Shown here: positions 1 to 8,567 of the stretch, one piece after another
Layout of the letters: each line of letters starts with the position of its first letter
How positions within the stretch are numbered: position 1 is the stretch's first letter
NCBI GenBank assembly: GCA_031409875.1
Contig: JANNYB010000077.1
Span: forward strand, 1-64,000
Direction of reading: 5' to 3'
Source of the DNA: CALMEH01 sp031409875
Lineage (GTDB): Bacteria; Acidobacteriota; Blastocatellia; Pyrinomonadales; Pyrinomonadaceae
DNA length: 64,000 bases
Notes under the pieces: model-generated
What the model was told of the DNA's origin: nothing
The model's database searches: none
What the model saw: only the letters and a program-made list of their open reading frames with translations
Position numbers and translations under genes: made by a program

Positions 1-57
1 CAGAACAATAATCAAAACGCCGACAACCGCCGCGATTATTCCAGCTATACGATTCAT
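1..57 (-). CDS. N-terminus of an unknown membrane or exported protein (partial)
   Basis: Only the first 19 codons are inside the window. The ATG (57-55) is preceded by AGAGGAAATT, a good ribosome binding site. The visible peptide starts MNRIAGIIAAVVGVLIIVL, a short basic start followed by a hydrophobic stretch, so it is a signal anchor or first membrane segment. The rest lies off the window edge, so no function can be given. Confidence 0.6.
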   Translation of the reverse strand, partial: MNRIAGIIAAVVGVLIIVL

Positions 58-128
58 AATTTCCTCTTGTTTTTTGAAATAAATAGATCGAAATGACTTA
101 CGATTTCAAAAAAATATTTGTTTCAAAT

Positions 129-215
129 AAAAGTCCAACACACTTCAGTTTGTTGATGGCGTTTAATTACTTTGAAGCTAAATGTGAGCAACAAGCTAAA
201 GCGTGTTGGACTTTT
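129..215. repeat. Inverted repeat / likely terminator at the 3' end of oppF
   Basis: Arms at 129-145 and 199-215 (17 bp, one mismatch, sharing AAAAGTCCAACAC) are separated by 53 bases. The right-hand arm overlaps the last codons and stop of the ABC ATPase gene ending at 196. It lies where a terminator for the minus-strand operon is expected. The stem ends in T-rich sequence on the minus strand. Confidence 0.6.
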
Positions 216-1203
216 CTGATTTAATTTCGTAACCTTCGGCACGAATGCAAGCCGCAAAATGATTCGGTTCGAGTTCGCGTAATTCCGGTTCGATTTTCGC
301 GCAATCTTCAATTGCCCACGGACAGCGCGTTCGGAAACGACAGCCCGAAGGCGGATTTATCGGTGTCGGAACGTCGCCTGTTAAAATAATTCGTTCGCGT
401 TTGCGCTTCGGATCGGGAATCGGAATTGCCGAAAGAAGTGCTTTTGTGTAAGGATGAAGCGGATTTTCATACAATGTTTGCGCGTCGGCAATTTCGACGA
501 TTTTTCCGAGATACATCACCGCAACTCTTTGCGAAATATGCTCGACAACCGCTAAACCGTGCGAGATAAAAAGATATGTCAAACCGAATTCCGCTTGCAA
601 ATCTTGAAGCAAATTAACGACTTGCGCTTGCACGGAAACGTCCAAAGCGGAAACAGGTTCGTCGCAAATTATCAATTTCGGATTGAGCGCAAGCGCACGC
701 GCAATGCCAAGCCTTTGCCTTTGCCCGCCGGAAAATTCGTGCGGATAACGATACATATAATTCGGATCGAGTCCGACTTTTGAAAGCAAATCCGCAACGC
801 GCTCTTTCTGTTCGGTTTTATTGCCGATGTTATGAATTTTCAGCGGTTCGGAGATTATCGAAAGAATCGAAAGACGCGGATTCAGACTTGCATATGGGTC
901 TTGAAAAATAATCTGCATTTCGCGCCGCAAACCTTGCATTTGTTTGTTCGGCAATCCGATAATGTTCTGATTTTCAAACCAAACTTCCCCGCTCGTCGGT
1001 TCGTGAAGCCGCAAAATACAACGCCCGACAGTTGATTTCCCGCAACCCGATTCGCCAACCAAACCGAGCGTTTCGCCAGCCAAAATATCAAACGAAACAC
1101 CGTCAACCGCTCGCACGACATCATCCGAATCTTCGACCGGAAAATATTTGACGAGATTTTTTATGTTCACAAGTTCTTTTTTTTGAGTTTGTGTTGCCGT
1201 CAT
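196..1203 (-). CDS. Oligopeptide/dipeptide ABC transporter ATPase, OppF/DppF type
   Basis: A 335-residue ATPase that would power peptide import at the inner face of the cytoplasmic membrane, paired with an OppD-type subunit. Walker A (GESGCGKST) is at residues 50-58, the signature FSGGQRQ at 157-163, and Walker B (LIICDEP) at 177-183. The C-terminal oligopeptide extension has Cys 288, 294, 301 and 319, the spacing of the cluster-binding cysteines known from Dpp ATPases. Its ATG overlaps the stop of the preceding lipoprotein gene (ATGA). The OppD-type partner lies 1.4 kb upstream in the same operon, split off by two unrelated genes. No permease or solute-binding protein is in the window, so the substrate (peptides or nickel) is open. 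Confidence 0.93.
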   Translation of the reverse strand: MTATQTQKKELVNIKNLVKYFPVEDSDDVVRAVDGVSFDILAGETLGLVGESGCGKSTVGRCILRLHEPTSGEVWFENQNIIGLPNKQMQGLRREMQIIFQDPYASLNPRLSILSIISEPLKIHNIGNKTEQKERVADLLSKVGLDPNYMYRYPHEFSGGQRQRLGIARALALNPKLIICDEPVSALDVSVQAQVVNLLQDLQAEFGLTYLFISHGLAVVEHISQRVAVMYLGKIVEIADAQTLYENPLHPYTKALLSAIPIPDPKRKRERIILTGDVPTPINPPSGCRFRTRCPWAIEDCAKIEPELRELEPNHFAACIRAEGYEIKSEKSNTL

Positions 1204-1859
1204 TTTTTTTTAGTTTTCTTTAATTCTTCAACTTGTTGTTCCAACAATTTTGCATTTTTACAGGCTTCGTCTTCATTTCCGTATTTGCAAGATTTTGATA
1301 ACACTTTTAACGCTTTGTCCAAATCTTGTTGACGGATTGTGCCTTGAATTAAAACCATTCCAAACATCGTGCAACCCCAAGCATCATTTTTTTCACAAGT
1401 TTTTTCAAATGTATTGACCGAACATTTTACAGTTTCCAAATTATCCGCGTCCAAGTTAAATTTTGCGGCGGCAAAATTTGTGCAACCCGAAATTATGCCG
1501 AATTTACAAGCGCGAAAAAAGAGTGGATTTGCTTCTTCCTGTTCTACATCAATTCGCCTCTGAATCAATAATGCCAAAGAGTAACAAGCATTTCCATCCT
1601 CATTTTTACAATCTTCCAAACATTTTTTCGGGTTATTTTCACAACCTTCATCGAGATAAGAAACCTCGACATTATTTCTCGGTAAAATCTCCGTCGGACA
1701 AATCGCCTCGGTTTTCAGCCATTCCGGTTGAGTTTTGATAATTTCGATAACTTGTTCGGTTTCCGATTTTATTTTTTCAGGCGGCAGTTTCGGCTGTAAA
1801 ATCGAACAGCCTGAAAAACCAGCTAATAAAACAAATAAGATAAATATTCTAATAATCAT
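1200..1859 (-). CDS. Lipoprotein with Sel1-like cysteine-rich repeats
   Basis: 219 residues from ATG 1859. An upstream ATG at 1910 would add 17 residues that lie inside the acetyltransferase gene, but the later start puts a lipobox (LLAGFSGC) about 17 residues in, so it is preferred. The mature part has paired cysteines in repeats of the type ACKFG..SGCTNF and DAWGCTMFGM, resembling Sel1/TPR-like helical repeats. It ends in a lysine-rich tail read through a run of nine A bases. It starts inside the GNAT gene (11-base overlap) and its stop overlaps the oppF start (ATGA), so all three are probably translated in a coupled way. Exact role unknown; a periplasmic scaffold is plausible. Confidence 0.75.
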   Translation of the reverse strand: MIIRIFILFVLLAGFSGCSILQPKLPPEKIKSETEQVIEIIKTQPEWLKTEAICPTEILPRNNVEVSYLDEGCENNPKKCLEDCKNEDGNACYSLALLIQRRIDVEQEEANPLFFRACKFGIISGCTNFAAAKFNLDADNLETVKCSVNTFEKTCEKNDAWGCTMFGMVLIQGTIRQQDLDKALKVLSKSCKYGNEDEACKNAKLLEQQVEELKKTKKK

Positions 1860-2634
1860 ATCTCCACGACATCCAAGCGGCGTGTCTATCTTTTTCTTCA
1901 ATCTTTTCAAGCCGCTCGACTTCTTTTTCAGCCTTTTTCAATAAAGGTTTTAATTCTTTCAATTTTACCGCATCATTTAGTTTTTCGTTTCGATAAACTG
2001 CGTGTCTGTAATAATTACGGCGATATTTCGCGGTCATAATGTCGGTTACTTCCATAAATCCGAATTTGTGATGCCAATTTGCGCTCAGTTCGTTACAAAT
2101 GTGATGTTCACTCCAAAGCGTATCTTCGCCGATTGCGTGTAAATCGTTCAATACACTAGAAACTAAAGTCGCGCCGATTTTTTGACGTTGAAACTTCGGA
2201 TGAACGAAAATAATTTCGTTTTTGTAGCCGAATTTGAATTTTGAAACCAAACACGCTCCGACTTTTTCACCGTTCAACACGGCGATTTTAGAAAGTTCCG
2301 GCTGAGGAATTCCGCGTCTGCCAACAAAAAAATTTCTGATTTCACGCGCCGCGTTTCTTCGGACTTCCGTTTTGGTGCGATTCAAATATTCGACCGATTC
2401 GACAAACGAATTATAAAAAAGTTCAACTAATTCGCTTGCAGATGCTTCGGAAATTGACTTTATTTCCGCAGTTGATTTTACATTTCTCGGTTTCACCGAA
2501 ATTTTCATCATTACGCCGTGCGGACGCGGTGTAATGTATGCAAAACCATTGCTATATTCGTCTTTCCAACCGAAAGGAACTTCGCAAATCTCGAATTCTT
2601 CAACAGTCATCGGAATTTTGAATTCTCTTTTCAT
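1849..2634 (-). CDS. GNAT-family N-acetyltransferase
   Basis: 261 residues. The central part has the GNAT fold hallmarks: strand GEKVGACLV, then IIFVHPKFQRQKIGATLV, where Q-R-Q-K-I-G-A corresponds to the acetyl-CoA pyrophosphate loop (R/QxxGxG/A). A lysine- and glutamate-rich C-terminal helix follows. Its ATG overlaps the oppD stop (ATGA at 2631-2634), and the lipoprotein gene begins inside its last codons. Sitting between two peptide-transporter ATPases, it may modify an imported peptide or amine, but that is inference from position only. Confidence 0.8.
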   Translation of the reverse strand: MKREFKIPMTVEEFEICEVPFGWKDEYSNGFAYITPRPHGVMMKISVKPRNVKSTAEIKSISEASASELVELFYNSFVESVEYLNRTKTEVRRNAAREIRNFFVGRRGIPQPELSKIAVLNGEKVGACLVSKFKFGYKNEIIFVHPKFQRQKIGATLVSSVLNDLHAIGEDTLWSEHHICNELSANWHHKFGFMEVTDIMTAKYRRNYYRHAVYRNEKLNDAVKLKELKPLLKKAEKEVERLEKIEEKDRHAAWMSWRYDY

Positions 2635-3662
2635 ATTTCGGATGACGCAGATAAAACTTTATGCCGTGCAATTTCAAATTTTCGATTTTCATCATACAAA
2701 ACGCATCTCACTTTAACATCGTTTGCCAATTCGTAAAGCGGAATCGTGCCGGAAACGCACATATCCATCGTGTGTTCGCAACGCGGCGCAAAATGACAGC
2801 CGTTTGGCAAATTTGTCGGACTCGGAACTGTTCCGTCAATCGTTTGCAGACGCGAAACTTTTTCGGTTTCCGCGCTCGAAAGTTTCGGAACTGATTTTAA
2901 TAAACCTTGCGTATATGGATGTTTCGGCTTTTCAAAAATTTCTTCAACGCCCGATTCTTCGACGATTTTTCCGGTATACATTACGCAAACTCTGTCCGCA
3001 ACTTCGGCGACCACGCCCAAATCGTGCGTAATTAATAAAACCGCAAGTTTTCGCGTCGTCCGAAGTTCGTTTAATAATTCCAAAATTTGCGCCTGAATCG
3101 TTACATCTAAAGCAGTTGTCGGTTCATCGGCAATCAGCAATTCGGGATTGCAAGCCAAAGCCATCGCAATCATTACGCGCTGGCGCATTCCGCCCGAAAG
3201 TTGATGCGGATAATCGTTGACGCGGCGTTCGGGCGAAGGAATCGAAACTTCTTTCATTGCTTCGATTGCGGCGTTCCAAGCATCTTTTTTGTTCAATTTT
3301 CGATGCAGACGCAAGGCTTCGGCAATCTGTTCGCCAACCGTATAAACCGGATTGAGCGAAGTCATCGGGTCTTGAAAAATCATCGAAATATCATCGCCGC
3401 GAATCTCGCGCATCCGTTCATTGCTGGCTTTTAATAATTCTTCGCCTTTAAATGTGATTGAACCGCCGACAATTTTTCCCGGCTCGGAAATCAAACGCAT
3501 CACCGACAACGCCGTAATTGATTTTCCGCAACCCGATTCGCCAACCAAACCCAAAAGCTCGCCTTCGTCCACATAAAAACTGACATCATTGACAGCTTTG
3601 ACCAATCCCGCGCGTGTCGGAAAATGCGTTTCCAAATTTTTAACTTCAAGTAAATGAGTCAT
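2631..3662 (-). CDS. Oligopeptide/dipeptide ABC transporter ATPase, OppD/DppD type
   Basis: 343 residues. Walker A GESGCGKS is at 41-48, the signature is LSGGMRQRV, and Walker B with D-loop is LLIADEPTTALD. The C-terminal oligopeptide domain has the cysteine set around CHFAPRCEHTMDMC. The MRQRV form of the signature is typical of the OppD/DppD side of the ATPase heterodimer. It begins four bases after the stop of the TonB-domain gene. The partner OppF-like subunit is at 196-1203. Membrane and binding-protein subunits must be encoded elsewhere. Confidence 0.93.
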   Translation of the reverse strand: MTHLLEVKNLETHFPTRAGLVKAVNDVSFYVDEGELLGLVGESGCGKSITALSVMRLISEPGKIVGGSITFKGEELLKASNERMREIRGDDISMIFQDPMTSLNPVYTVGEQIAEALRLHRKLNKKDAWNAAIEAMKEVSIPSPERRVNDYPHQLSGGMRQRVMIAMALACNPELLIADEPTTALDVTIQAQILELLNELRTTRKLAVLLITHDLGVVAEVADRVCVMYTGKIVEESGVEEIFEKPKHPYTQGLLKSVPKLSSAETEKVSRLQTIDGTVPSPTNLPNGCHFAPRCEHTMDMCVSGTIPLYELANDVKVRCVLYDENRKFEIARHKVLSASSEI

Positions 3663-3666
3663 TTTA

Positions 3667-4560
3667 TTAAAGTGTGAATTTAAATTGAACTAATTTCGTA
3701 ATCGTAACATTTTTGCCGTTTTTCTTTGCTGGAAGAAAAACCCTTCTTTTGGCGGCGGCTATTGCTTGTTCAGTTAATCCGTAGGGCAATGCTTCGACAA
3801 CTTTAACAGAACCTATCGAGCCATTGGCGTTGTATGTTACTCTTAGTTTAACCGTGCCTTCTGTATTGTATCTTCTTGCTAGATCAGTATATTTTGCAGG
3901 ATAATCTAATATCCAAACGCTTTCTTCTTTTCCGTCTTTTATTTCAGTTTGCTGCTCCGAAATTTCGTCGCCAAGTGCGCCAATCGCACCTTCTCCGATT
4001 TCTTTTCCTGACGGATTCTTTTCAAATTTGATTGATTCCGAGAAACGACTTATATCAGGTTTTATATCGTTTCGATAACTCATAGAGATTTCAACCCATT
4101 TGTCGTTTTTCAAGTCTTCAAAAACCCAATGTGTTGTAAGTGATTCCCTAAACTCCGTAACTTCTTTGCCTTCTTGGGTAAAGTTTTTCTCGCTTCCGCT
4201 GTCGGCAATACTTTTCCACTCGTTTAATCTTTTTTCAAAGGCTTCTTTGCCGAAATTGTTTTTTATTTTGCATTTATCGGGAATTTTGTTTTTCGATTTC
4301 GAGAAAATTCTTATTTGATAAACAACTTCTTCCGCATAAACCCCGTAATAAGCGGAGTCTGTTTCATCGCAAGGAATTGAATTTTGATACAGAACCGGCA
4401 TCTTCGGAAGAAGTATGGAAATTTCTTTTTCCGAAATTTTATATCGCTCCCAATTCACCGAGGCAGTCTGTTTTATGCTTTGACCTAACGAAGTCAGACA
4501 AAGCAGAACTAATGCCGTCATCAAACAAATTAGTTTTTCCGTTATTCTATTTTTACTCAT
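3667..4560 (-). CDS. Exported protein with C-terminal TonB domain
   Basis: 297 residues with an N-terminal signal or anchor (hydrophobic LICLMTALVLLCLTSLG). A middle domain of about 170 residues is of unknown type. The C-terminal 80 residues have TonB features: strand GTVKLRVTYNANGSIGSVKVV, then LTEQAIAAAKRRVFLPAKKNGK, then a final strand. Such proteins act in the periplasm, usually linking inner-membrane energy to TonB-dependent outer-membrane receptors, or simply reusing the fold. It lies between the TA pair and oppD with gaps of 9 and 4 bases, so it is probably in the same transcript. A receptor is not in the window. Confidence 0.75.
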   Translation of the reverse strand: MSKNRITEKLICLMTALVLLCLTSLGQSIKQTASVNWERYKISEKEISILLPKMPVLYQNSIPCDETDSAYYGVYAEEVVYQIRIFSKSKNKIPDKCKIKNNFGKEAFEKRLNEWKSIADSGSEKNFTQEGKEVTEFRESLTTHWVFEDLKNDKWVEISMSYRNDIKPDISRFSESIKFEKNPSGKEIGEGAIGALGDEISEQQTEIKDGKEESVWILDYPAKYTDLARRYNTEGTVKLRVTYNANGSIGSVKVVEALPYGLTEQAIAAAKRRVFLPAKKNGKNVTITKLVQFKFTL

Positions 4561-4569
4561 AATTTACTT

Positions 4570-4965
4570 TCAAATTATCGCTACACGCGCCCGCAACCAA
4601 TTTTCGATTTCATCAACCTTCCAAATATCAGCTTCAATATTCAGCGACAATTCAATAATTTCGAGCAAAGTTGTTTCCAAAACCCAACCGTTTCGATGTA
4701 GAAATGAATCCGTCAAAGCAGTTGCTGTGCGTTTGTTTCCGCCTTGCCAAGCGTGATTTTTTATTAAGCCGAAACAGAGTGTCGCGGCTTGACGAATTAT
4801 GTCCGCATCTTCATAAATCGCGGCGTGTTGCGGACGCGCCAACGCAGATTTAATCAAACTCGGCTCAAATACACCGATTCGTGTTTCGCCGTAATGCCGC
4901 ATCAGTTCAAAATGAAGTTCGACAGCTTCTAAATATTCGATATAAAAAACTTTTTCAGTCGCCAA
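4570..4965 (-). CDS. Doc/Fic-fold toxin (death-on-curing family) with altered motif
   Basis: 131 residues. The Fic/Doc core motif reads HAWQGGNKRTA where the consensus is HPFxDGNKRTA: the acidic residue after the phenylalanine/tryptophan position is glycine. Family members transfer AMP or phosphate to host proteins such as EF-Tu; loss of the acidic residue suggests a changed or weak activity. The N-terminal part (ALARPQHAAIYE) is typical of the Doc subfamily. It overlaps the upstream AbrB-like antitoxin by 11 bases, the usual TA arrangement, and is followed nine bases later by the TonB-domain gene. Confidence 0.85.
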   Translation of the reverse strand: MATEKVFYIEYLEAVELHFELMRHYGETRIGVFEPSLIKSALARPQHAAIYEDADIIRQAATLCFGLIKNHAWQGGNKRTATALTDSFLHRNGWVLETTLLEIIELSLNIEADIWKVDEIENWLRARVAII

Positions 4966-5191
4966 GTCGTTTTAACTCCCGAAAAGTTTCATCGTATTTT
5001 TTGATTAAACGATTTACTTCGCTGTTAATTTCTTCGGAAGTTGGCGGCAAAATCGTTGGTGTAATTTTGCCGCTTTCAAAAGTCAAGATAACTTTCGAGC
5101 CTTCGGCGTAGCCTTCTTTCTTGGCAATATCGGGCGGCATTTCGATTATCCAACTACTGTATTTTTCAACTTTTTCTAAAGTCTTAATCAT
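4955..5191 (-). CDS. AbrB/MazE-like antitoxin
   Basis: 78 residues. The N-terminal half (SSWIIEMPPDIAKKEGYAEG, then SKVILTFE) has the looped-hinge beta pattern of AbrB/SpoVT DNA-binding domains. The C-terminal half is a charged helix likely to bind the toxin. The ATG at 5191 has the ribosome site AGGTGAAAG. It probably neutralises the Doc-like toxin it overlaps and represses this promoter. It would be the first gene of a seven-gene minus-strand run ending at 196. Confidence 0.8.
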   Translation of the reverse strand: MIKTLEKVEKYSSWIIEMPPDIAKKEGYAEGSKVILTFESGKITPTILPPTSEEINSEVNRLIKKYDETFRELKRLGD

Positions 5192-5320
5192 CTTTCACCT
5201 CGTAAATTTATTTTCACTCGCGGCGTGCAACCTATTTTATCGCTTTTTCTTCAAACAGATGTTATCATTTTTTGTGAAAATATCTATTTTCCGCATTCAT
5301 CATTCTAGGAGATTTTTGTA

Positions 5321-7027
5321 GTGAAAAAAAGTTCGCCTTCTTTATACAGTTTTCTTTTAATTTTAGCATTATTTACAAATGCCGTTCCGCAAACTGCGGG
5401 CGATGGCGCGAAAAGTCCGACAAAACCGCGAGTTATCATCGCCGATACCAATTCTAAAACGGTAACGGGCGAAAAAATCGAGCAAGATATGTCGGAGGCT
5501 TTGACGATTATTCAAGATAATTACGTTGATGGCAAAACGCTCGATTATAACGCACTTTTCAAATCTTCGATAGAAACGATGCTTCACACGCTCGATCCGC
5601 ATTCAAATTATTTTGACGCGAAAGAGTTTGAAGAATTTCGCACGGAACAATCGGCGCAATATTTCGGCATCGGCGCAACCATCGGCGAATTGCGCGATAA
5701 AGACGGCAAAACGATTGCAACATATATCAAAGCGACGTTTGAAGACGCGCCGGCAAATCGTGCCGGACTCGAATACGGCGATAAGATTTTAGATGTCAAC
5801 GGTAAATCTATGCTCGGAATTCCGCAGCGCGATGTCAGCAGCAATTTGCGCGGACCGCGCGGAACAATGGCGAAAGTTACTGTGGAAAAAGGCAACGGCA
5901 AAAAACAAACCGTTGAAATTATCCGCGATGCGATTCCGCAACCTTCGATTCCCGAAGTTTATATGATTCGTCCCGGTGTCGGATATATTGCGATGACGAC
6001 GGGGTTTTATCAAACGACGGCTGACGAATTCAAAGAAGCGATGAAGCAATTAAAAGCTGCCGGAATGACGCAACTTGTTGTTGATTTACGCGGCAACGGC
6101 GGCGGTTTAGTGCGCGAAGCTAGAGCGATTGCGAACATCTTTCTCGCCCGCGACCAAATCGTTTTAACTCAAAAAGGCAGATATGAAGGCGCAAATGAAG
6201 TTTATAAATCGAGCAACGCAACTCCCGACAATACTCCGATTGTGATGTTAGTTAATCGCGGTTCGGCTTCGGCTTCGGAAATCTTAGCGGGCGCGTTGCA
6301 AGACCACGACCGCGCTTTGATTGTCGGCGAAAACACATTCGGCAAAGGTTTGGTTCAACTTCCGTTTCCGCTCGAATACGGTTCGATGCTTTTGTTGACG
6401 ATTGCGAAATACGAAACACCTTCGGGCAGGTTGATTCAGCGCGATTATTCAAAAGGAAGTTATTACGATTATTACACCAACGGCGGAAGTTTGCGCGAAG
6501 AAAACACGACGAACAAACCGAACGGACAGGAAACTAAAACCGACACGGGCAGAACAGTTTATGGCGGCGGCGGAATTATGCCGGATGAAACCATCAAACA
6601 AGCCACGATAACGGCTGATCGCGGACGTTTGCAGGCGAAATTCCTCGATCCGATTTTCGCCTTCGCCCTCGATGTCGAAGCTGGAAGAATTGCCGGATTT
6701 GACACTTTTCAAACAAATCGTCCGATTCCGTTTGATTACAACATCAAAAAAACCGATTTTCAGATAACCGAACCGCTCTGGCAAGCGTTTAAGAAATTTG
6801 CGTCGGAAAAATATAAAATTCAACCCGCACAAGCCGACAAGGAACGTGAATTTATCGAAAGAATGTTGCGAACTGAATTCGTTATGGCAGCTTACGGTGT
6901 GCAAACTTCGGAGCAGGTTTTCAATGATTTCGACCCGCAATTAACCCGCGCCATCGAATTAATGCCGCAAGCCAAACAACTCGCGCAAGAAGCCGCGAAG
7001 AAAACAAACGCTCAATTAAACCGATAA
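5321..7027 (+). CDS. Carboxy-terminal processing protease, peptidase S41 family
   Basis: 568 residues from a GTG start at 5321; AGGAGA lies eight bases upstream. A signal peptide precedes a PDZ domain (about residues 115-195, with YFGIGATIGEL and AGLEYGDKILDVNG). The S41 catalytic region has GSASASEILAGAL (nucleophile serine near residue 314) and NTFGKGLVQ (lysine near 344), the Ser-Lys dyad of tail-specific proteases. It should act in the periplasm, cutting proteins from their C-terminus. It has its own terminator (7030-7067) and is divergent from the TA-opp operon. Confidence 0.93.
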   Translation: MKKSSPSLYSFLLILALFTNAVPQTAGDGAKSPTKPRVIIADTNSKTVTGEKIEQDMSEALTIIQDNYVDGKTLDYNALFKSSIETMLHTLDPHSNYFDAKEFEEFRTEQSAQYFGIGATIGELRDKDGKTIATYIKATFEDAPANRAGLEYGDKILDVNGKSMLGIPQRDVSSNLRGPRGTMAKVTVEKGNGKKQTVEIIRDAIPQPSIPEVYMIRPGVGYIAMTTGFYQTTADEFKEAMKQLKAAGMTQLVVDLRGNGGGLVREARAIANIFLARDQIVLTQKGRYEGANEVYKSSNATPDNTPIVMLVNRGSASASEILAGALQDHDRALIVGENTFGKGLVQLPFPLEYGSMLLLTIAKYETPSGRLIQRDYSKGSYYDYYTNGGSLREENTTNKPNGQETKTDTGRTVYGGGGIMPDETIKQATITADRGRLQAKFLDPIFAFALDVEAGRIAGFDTFQTNRPIPFDYNIKKTDFQITEPLWQAFKKFASEKYKIQPAQADKEREFIERMLRTEFVMAAYGVQTSEQVFNDFDPQLTRAIELMPQAKQLAQEAAKKTNAQLNR

Positions 7028-7029
7028 TA

Positions 7030-7067
7030 AAAATTGAGTTCCGACAACGGAACTCAATTTTATTTTT
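7030..7067 (+). terminator. Intrinsic terminator of the S41 protease gene
   Basis: A perfect 14 bp stem (7030-7043 with 7048-7061) with loop ACAA is followed by ATTTTT. It lies three bases after the stop of the protease gene. It is a classical rho-independent terminator and not one of the repeat families. Confidence 0.9.
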
Positions 7068-7072
7068 AAATT

Positions 7073-7648
7073 ATGAAAAATCACATTTTTACACTATTTT
7101 TTATACTCGCTCTTTCTGTTTTTGCTTTTTCACAAGACAAAGTTCAAATTGACGACGATCAATCGTATTTGGTTCTTTCCACGAAAAAAATCTCAACGAT
7201 GGAAAAGGAACTCGACGAAGTTGCCGCCAAAGGTTTTCGCGTTTTATACGGTGCGCCGACTGCCCAACTTGATATGTCAATCTTGCTCCAGCGCGTTACT
7301 TTGGAAAGCGGCGAACCTTATACTTACAAAGTTTTAGCAACTTCGCGGCTGAAAACAATGGAAAAAGAGATAAACGATTTAGCCAAACAAGGCTACCAAC
7401 TTCTGCCGCGCACAATTATTTTTAAGCAAGGTTTTATTACGGCGGAATTGGTAATGTTGATGGAACGCGCCCCGAAATCGAATAAAACCTACGAATATAA
7501 ACTCGTGCAAGGACGCAAAGAAACCAAAGTTCACAAAGAAATTGATGCCGGTGCAAAGGAAGGATTTTATCCGGTTACGATGATTGTTTTAGGCGAAAAT
7601 ATAGTTGTTTTGGAAAAAGAAATCAGAAATTCGGTGGCAAATAAATAA
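7073..7648 (+). CDS. Exported protein with three DUF4177-like repeats
   Basis: 191 residues with a signal peptide (FFILALSVFAFS). The mature part contains three repeats of about 50 residues, each starting with a Y(L/T/E)-(V/Y)-(L/K)-(S/V/L) strand, then a helix with EKE(L/I)D/N, then GF/GY and a strand: SYLVLSTKKISTMEKELDE, YTYKVLATSRLKTMEKEIND and YEYKLVQGRKETKVHKEID. The Y-x-V/L strand, leucine-rich helix and G(F/Y) order is like DUF4177. Function is unknown; it is likely periplasmic. It starts five bases after the terminator of the protease gene. Confidence 0.7.
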   Translation: MKNHIFTLFFILALSVFAFSQDKVQIDDDQSYLVLSTKKISTMEKELDEVAAKGFRVLYGAPTAQLDMSILLQRVTLESGEPYTYKVLATSRLKTMEKEINDLAKQGYQLLPRTIIFKQGFITAELVMLMERAPKSNKTYEYKLVQGRKETKVHKEIDAGAKEGFYPVTMIVLGENIVVLEKEIRNSVANK

Positions 7649-7738
7649 CTCATCTAATATTTGGAAACATTGAAAATTCTATTAGACAACTTTCCAAAAT
7701 AAAATGTTTTTGCAATATCTTTGAATACTTTAACTTTC

Positions 7739-7970
7739 AGCCTCGTTCACGAGGCTTTCCGCGTTTCGCGGCTGTTAGCCACGCTATTTATGGCGTGGTT
7801 CGGATAAAAATTAATAGTTTAGCGCGTTTTAACGTGCTTAAATTTAGTGGCTTAAGCCAATTTGATAAGGACGTTAAAACGCCCTTCATAAACATAATTT
7901 GAAATTGACCACGCCGTGAACGGACGTAGCTAAAAGCCGCGAAACGCGGAAAGCCTGTTTAAACAGGCTA
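7739..7970. repeat. Inverted repeat, family F (CCGCGTTTCGCGGC)
   Basis: The left arm has AGGCTTTCCGCGTTTCGCGG followed by TTAGCCACGC. The right arm has AGCCGCGAAACGCGGAAAGC and AACAGGCTAA. A second nested pair inside is GCGTTTTAACGTGC / GACGTTAAAACGCCC. A related but incomplete copy is at 41462-41590. The element fills most of the gene-free gap 7649-7989; nothing else is recognisable there. Confidence 0.85.
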
Positions 7971-7989
7971 AATTGCCGAATTACAAAAG

Positions 7990-8559
7990 TTATTTTGGAT
8001 GAACTGACATCGAGTTCATTGCTACGCCATTTACTATAAGATGATTTCCGTAAACCGTGAAATCTTTGCAATCCATTTGAACTGAGGCTTGATTGTAGAT
8101 TGTCCAAAAATTGTTTGAAACTTCAAATATTTGCGACAAATTATCTGTCATTTCCGATACTGATTTCCATCTCTTCGGTTTGAAAACAAAACTTAAAATA
8201 AAAATTTTGTCATCCTTAAAATTCAAGTCAATTTGTCTTAAATCTTTACTGATTTCAGAATTAGAGATTTCTTTGGCAGAAAGCGAAAACAAACCGCTTT
8301 TATCTTTTTGATATTTTTTTTGAAACCATTCGTTAGTTTCAATTTCAGGATAAACTGCTTTCACCTCATCGTAGGTCAGCCCGATTCTTACGCCTTTAAT
8401 CAAAGGCATCTCGGATTGTTCGATAACGCAAGTTCCGGTTGCCCAAACAGTATCAGTTGCTTGACCGGAATTTGCTAAAGGTGTGGTTGGTTTTGTTTCC
8501 TGTCCATTGCCATCTACCAAAAGAAAAAGTATTAGAATAAAAACAAAAAATTTATCCAT
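7990..8559 (-). CDS. Hypothetical exported protein
   Basis: 189 residues beginning MDKFFVFILILFLLVDG, a signal peptide. The mature part has LIKGVRIGLTYDEVKAVYPE, a pattern also found in small exported proteins of the family that start with a GMT/GLTxxEVxxLYP segment, then an alternating strand pattern (IFILSFVFKP). No catalytic motif is visible. The ATG is preceded by GGTGAAAA, directly after the stop of a small membrane protein gene, so the two form an operon. Confidence 0.6.
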   Translation of the reverse strand: MDKFFVFILILFLLVDGNGQETKPTTPLANSGQATDTVWATGTCVIEQSEMPLIKGVRIGLTYDEVKAVYPEIETNEWFQKKYQKDKSGLFSLSAKEISNSEISKDLRQIDLNFKDDKIFILSFVFKPKRWKSVSEMTDNLSQIFEVSNNFWTIYNQASVQMDCKDFTVYGNHLIVNGVAMNSMSVHPK

Positions 8560-8567
8560 TTTTCACC

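Noticed and set aside
1200..1211. Programmed frameshift at the run of nine A bases before oppF
   Set aside because: The lipoprotein stop and oppF start already overlap by ATGA, which explains coupling; no fused product is expected in the family.
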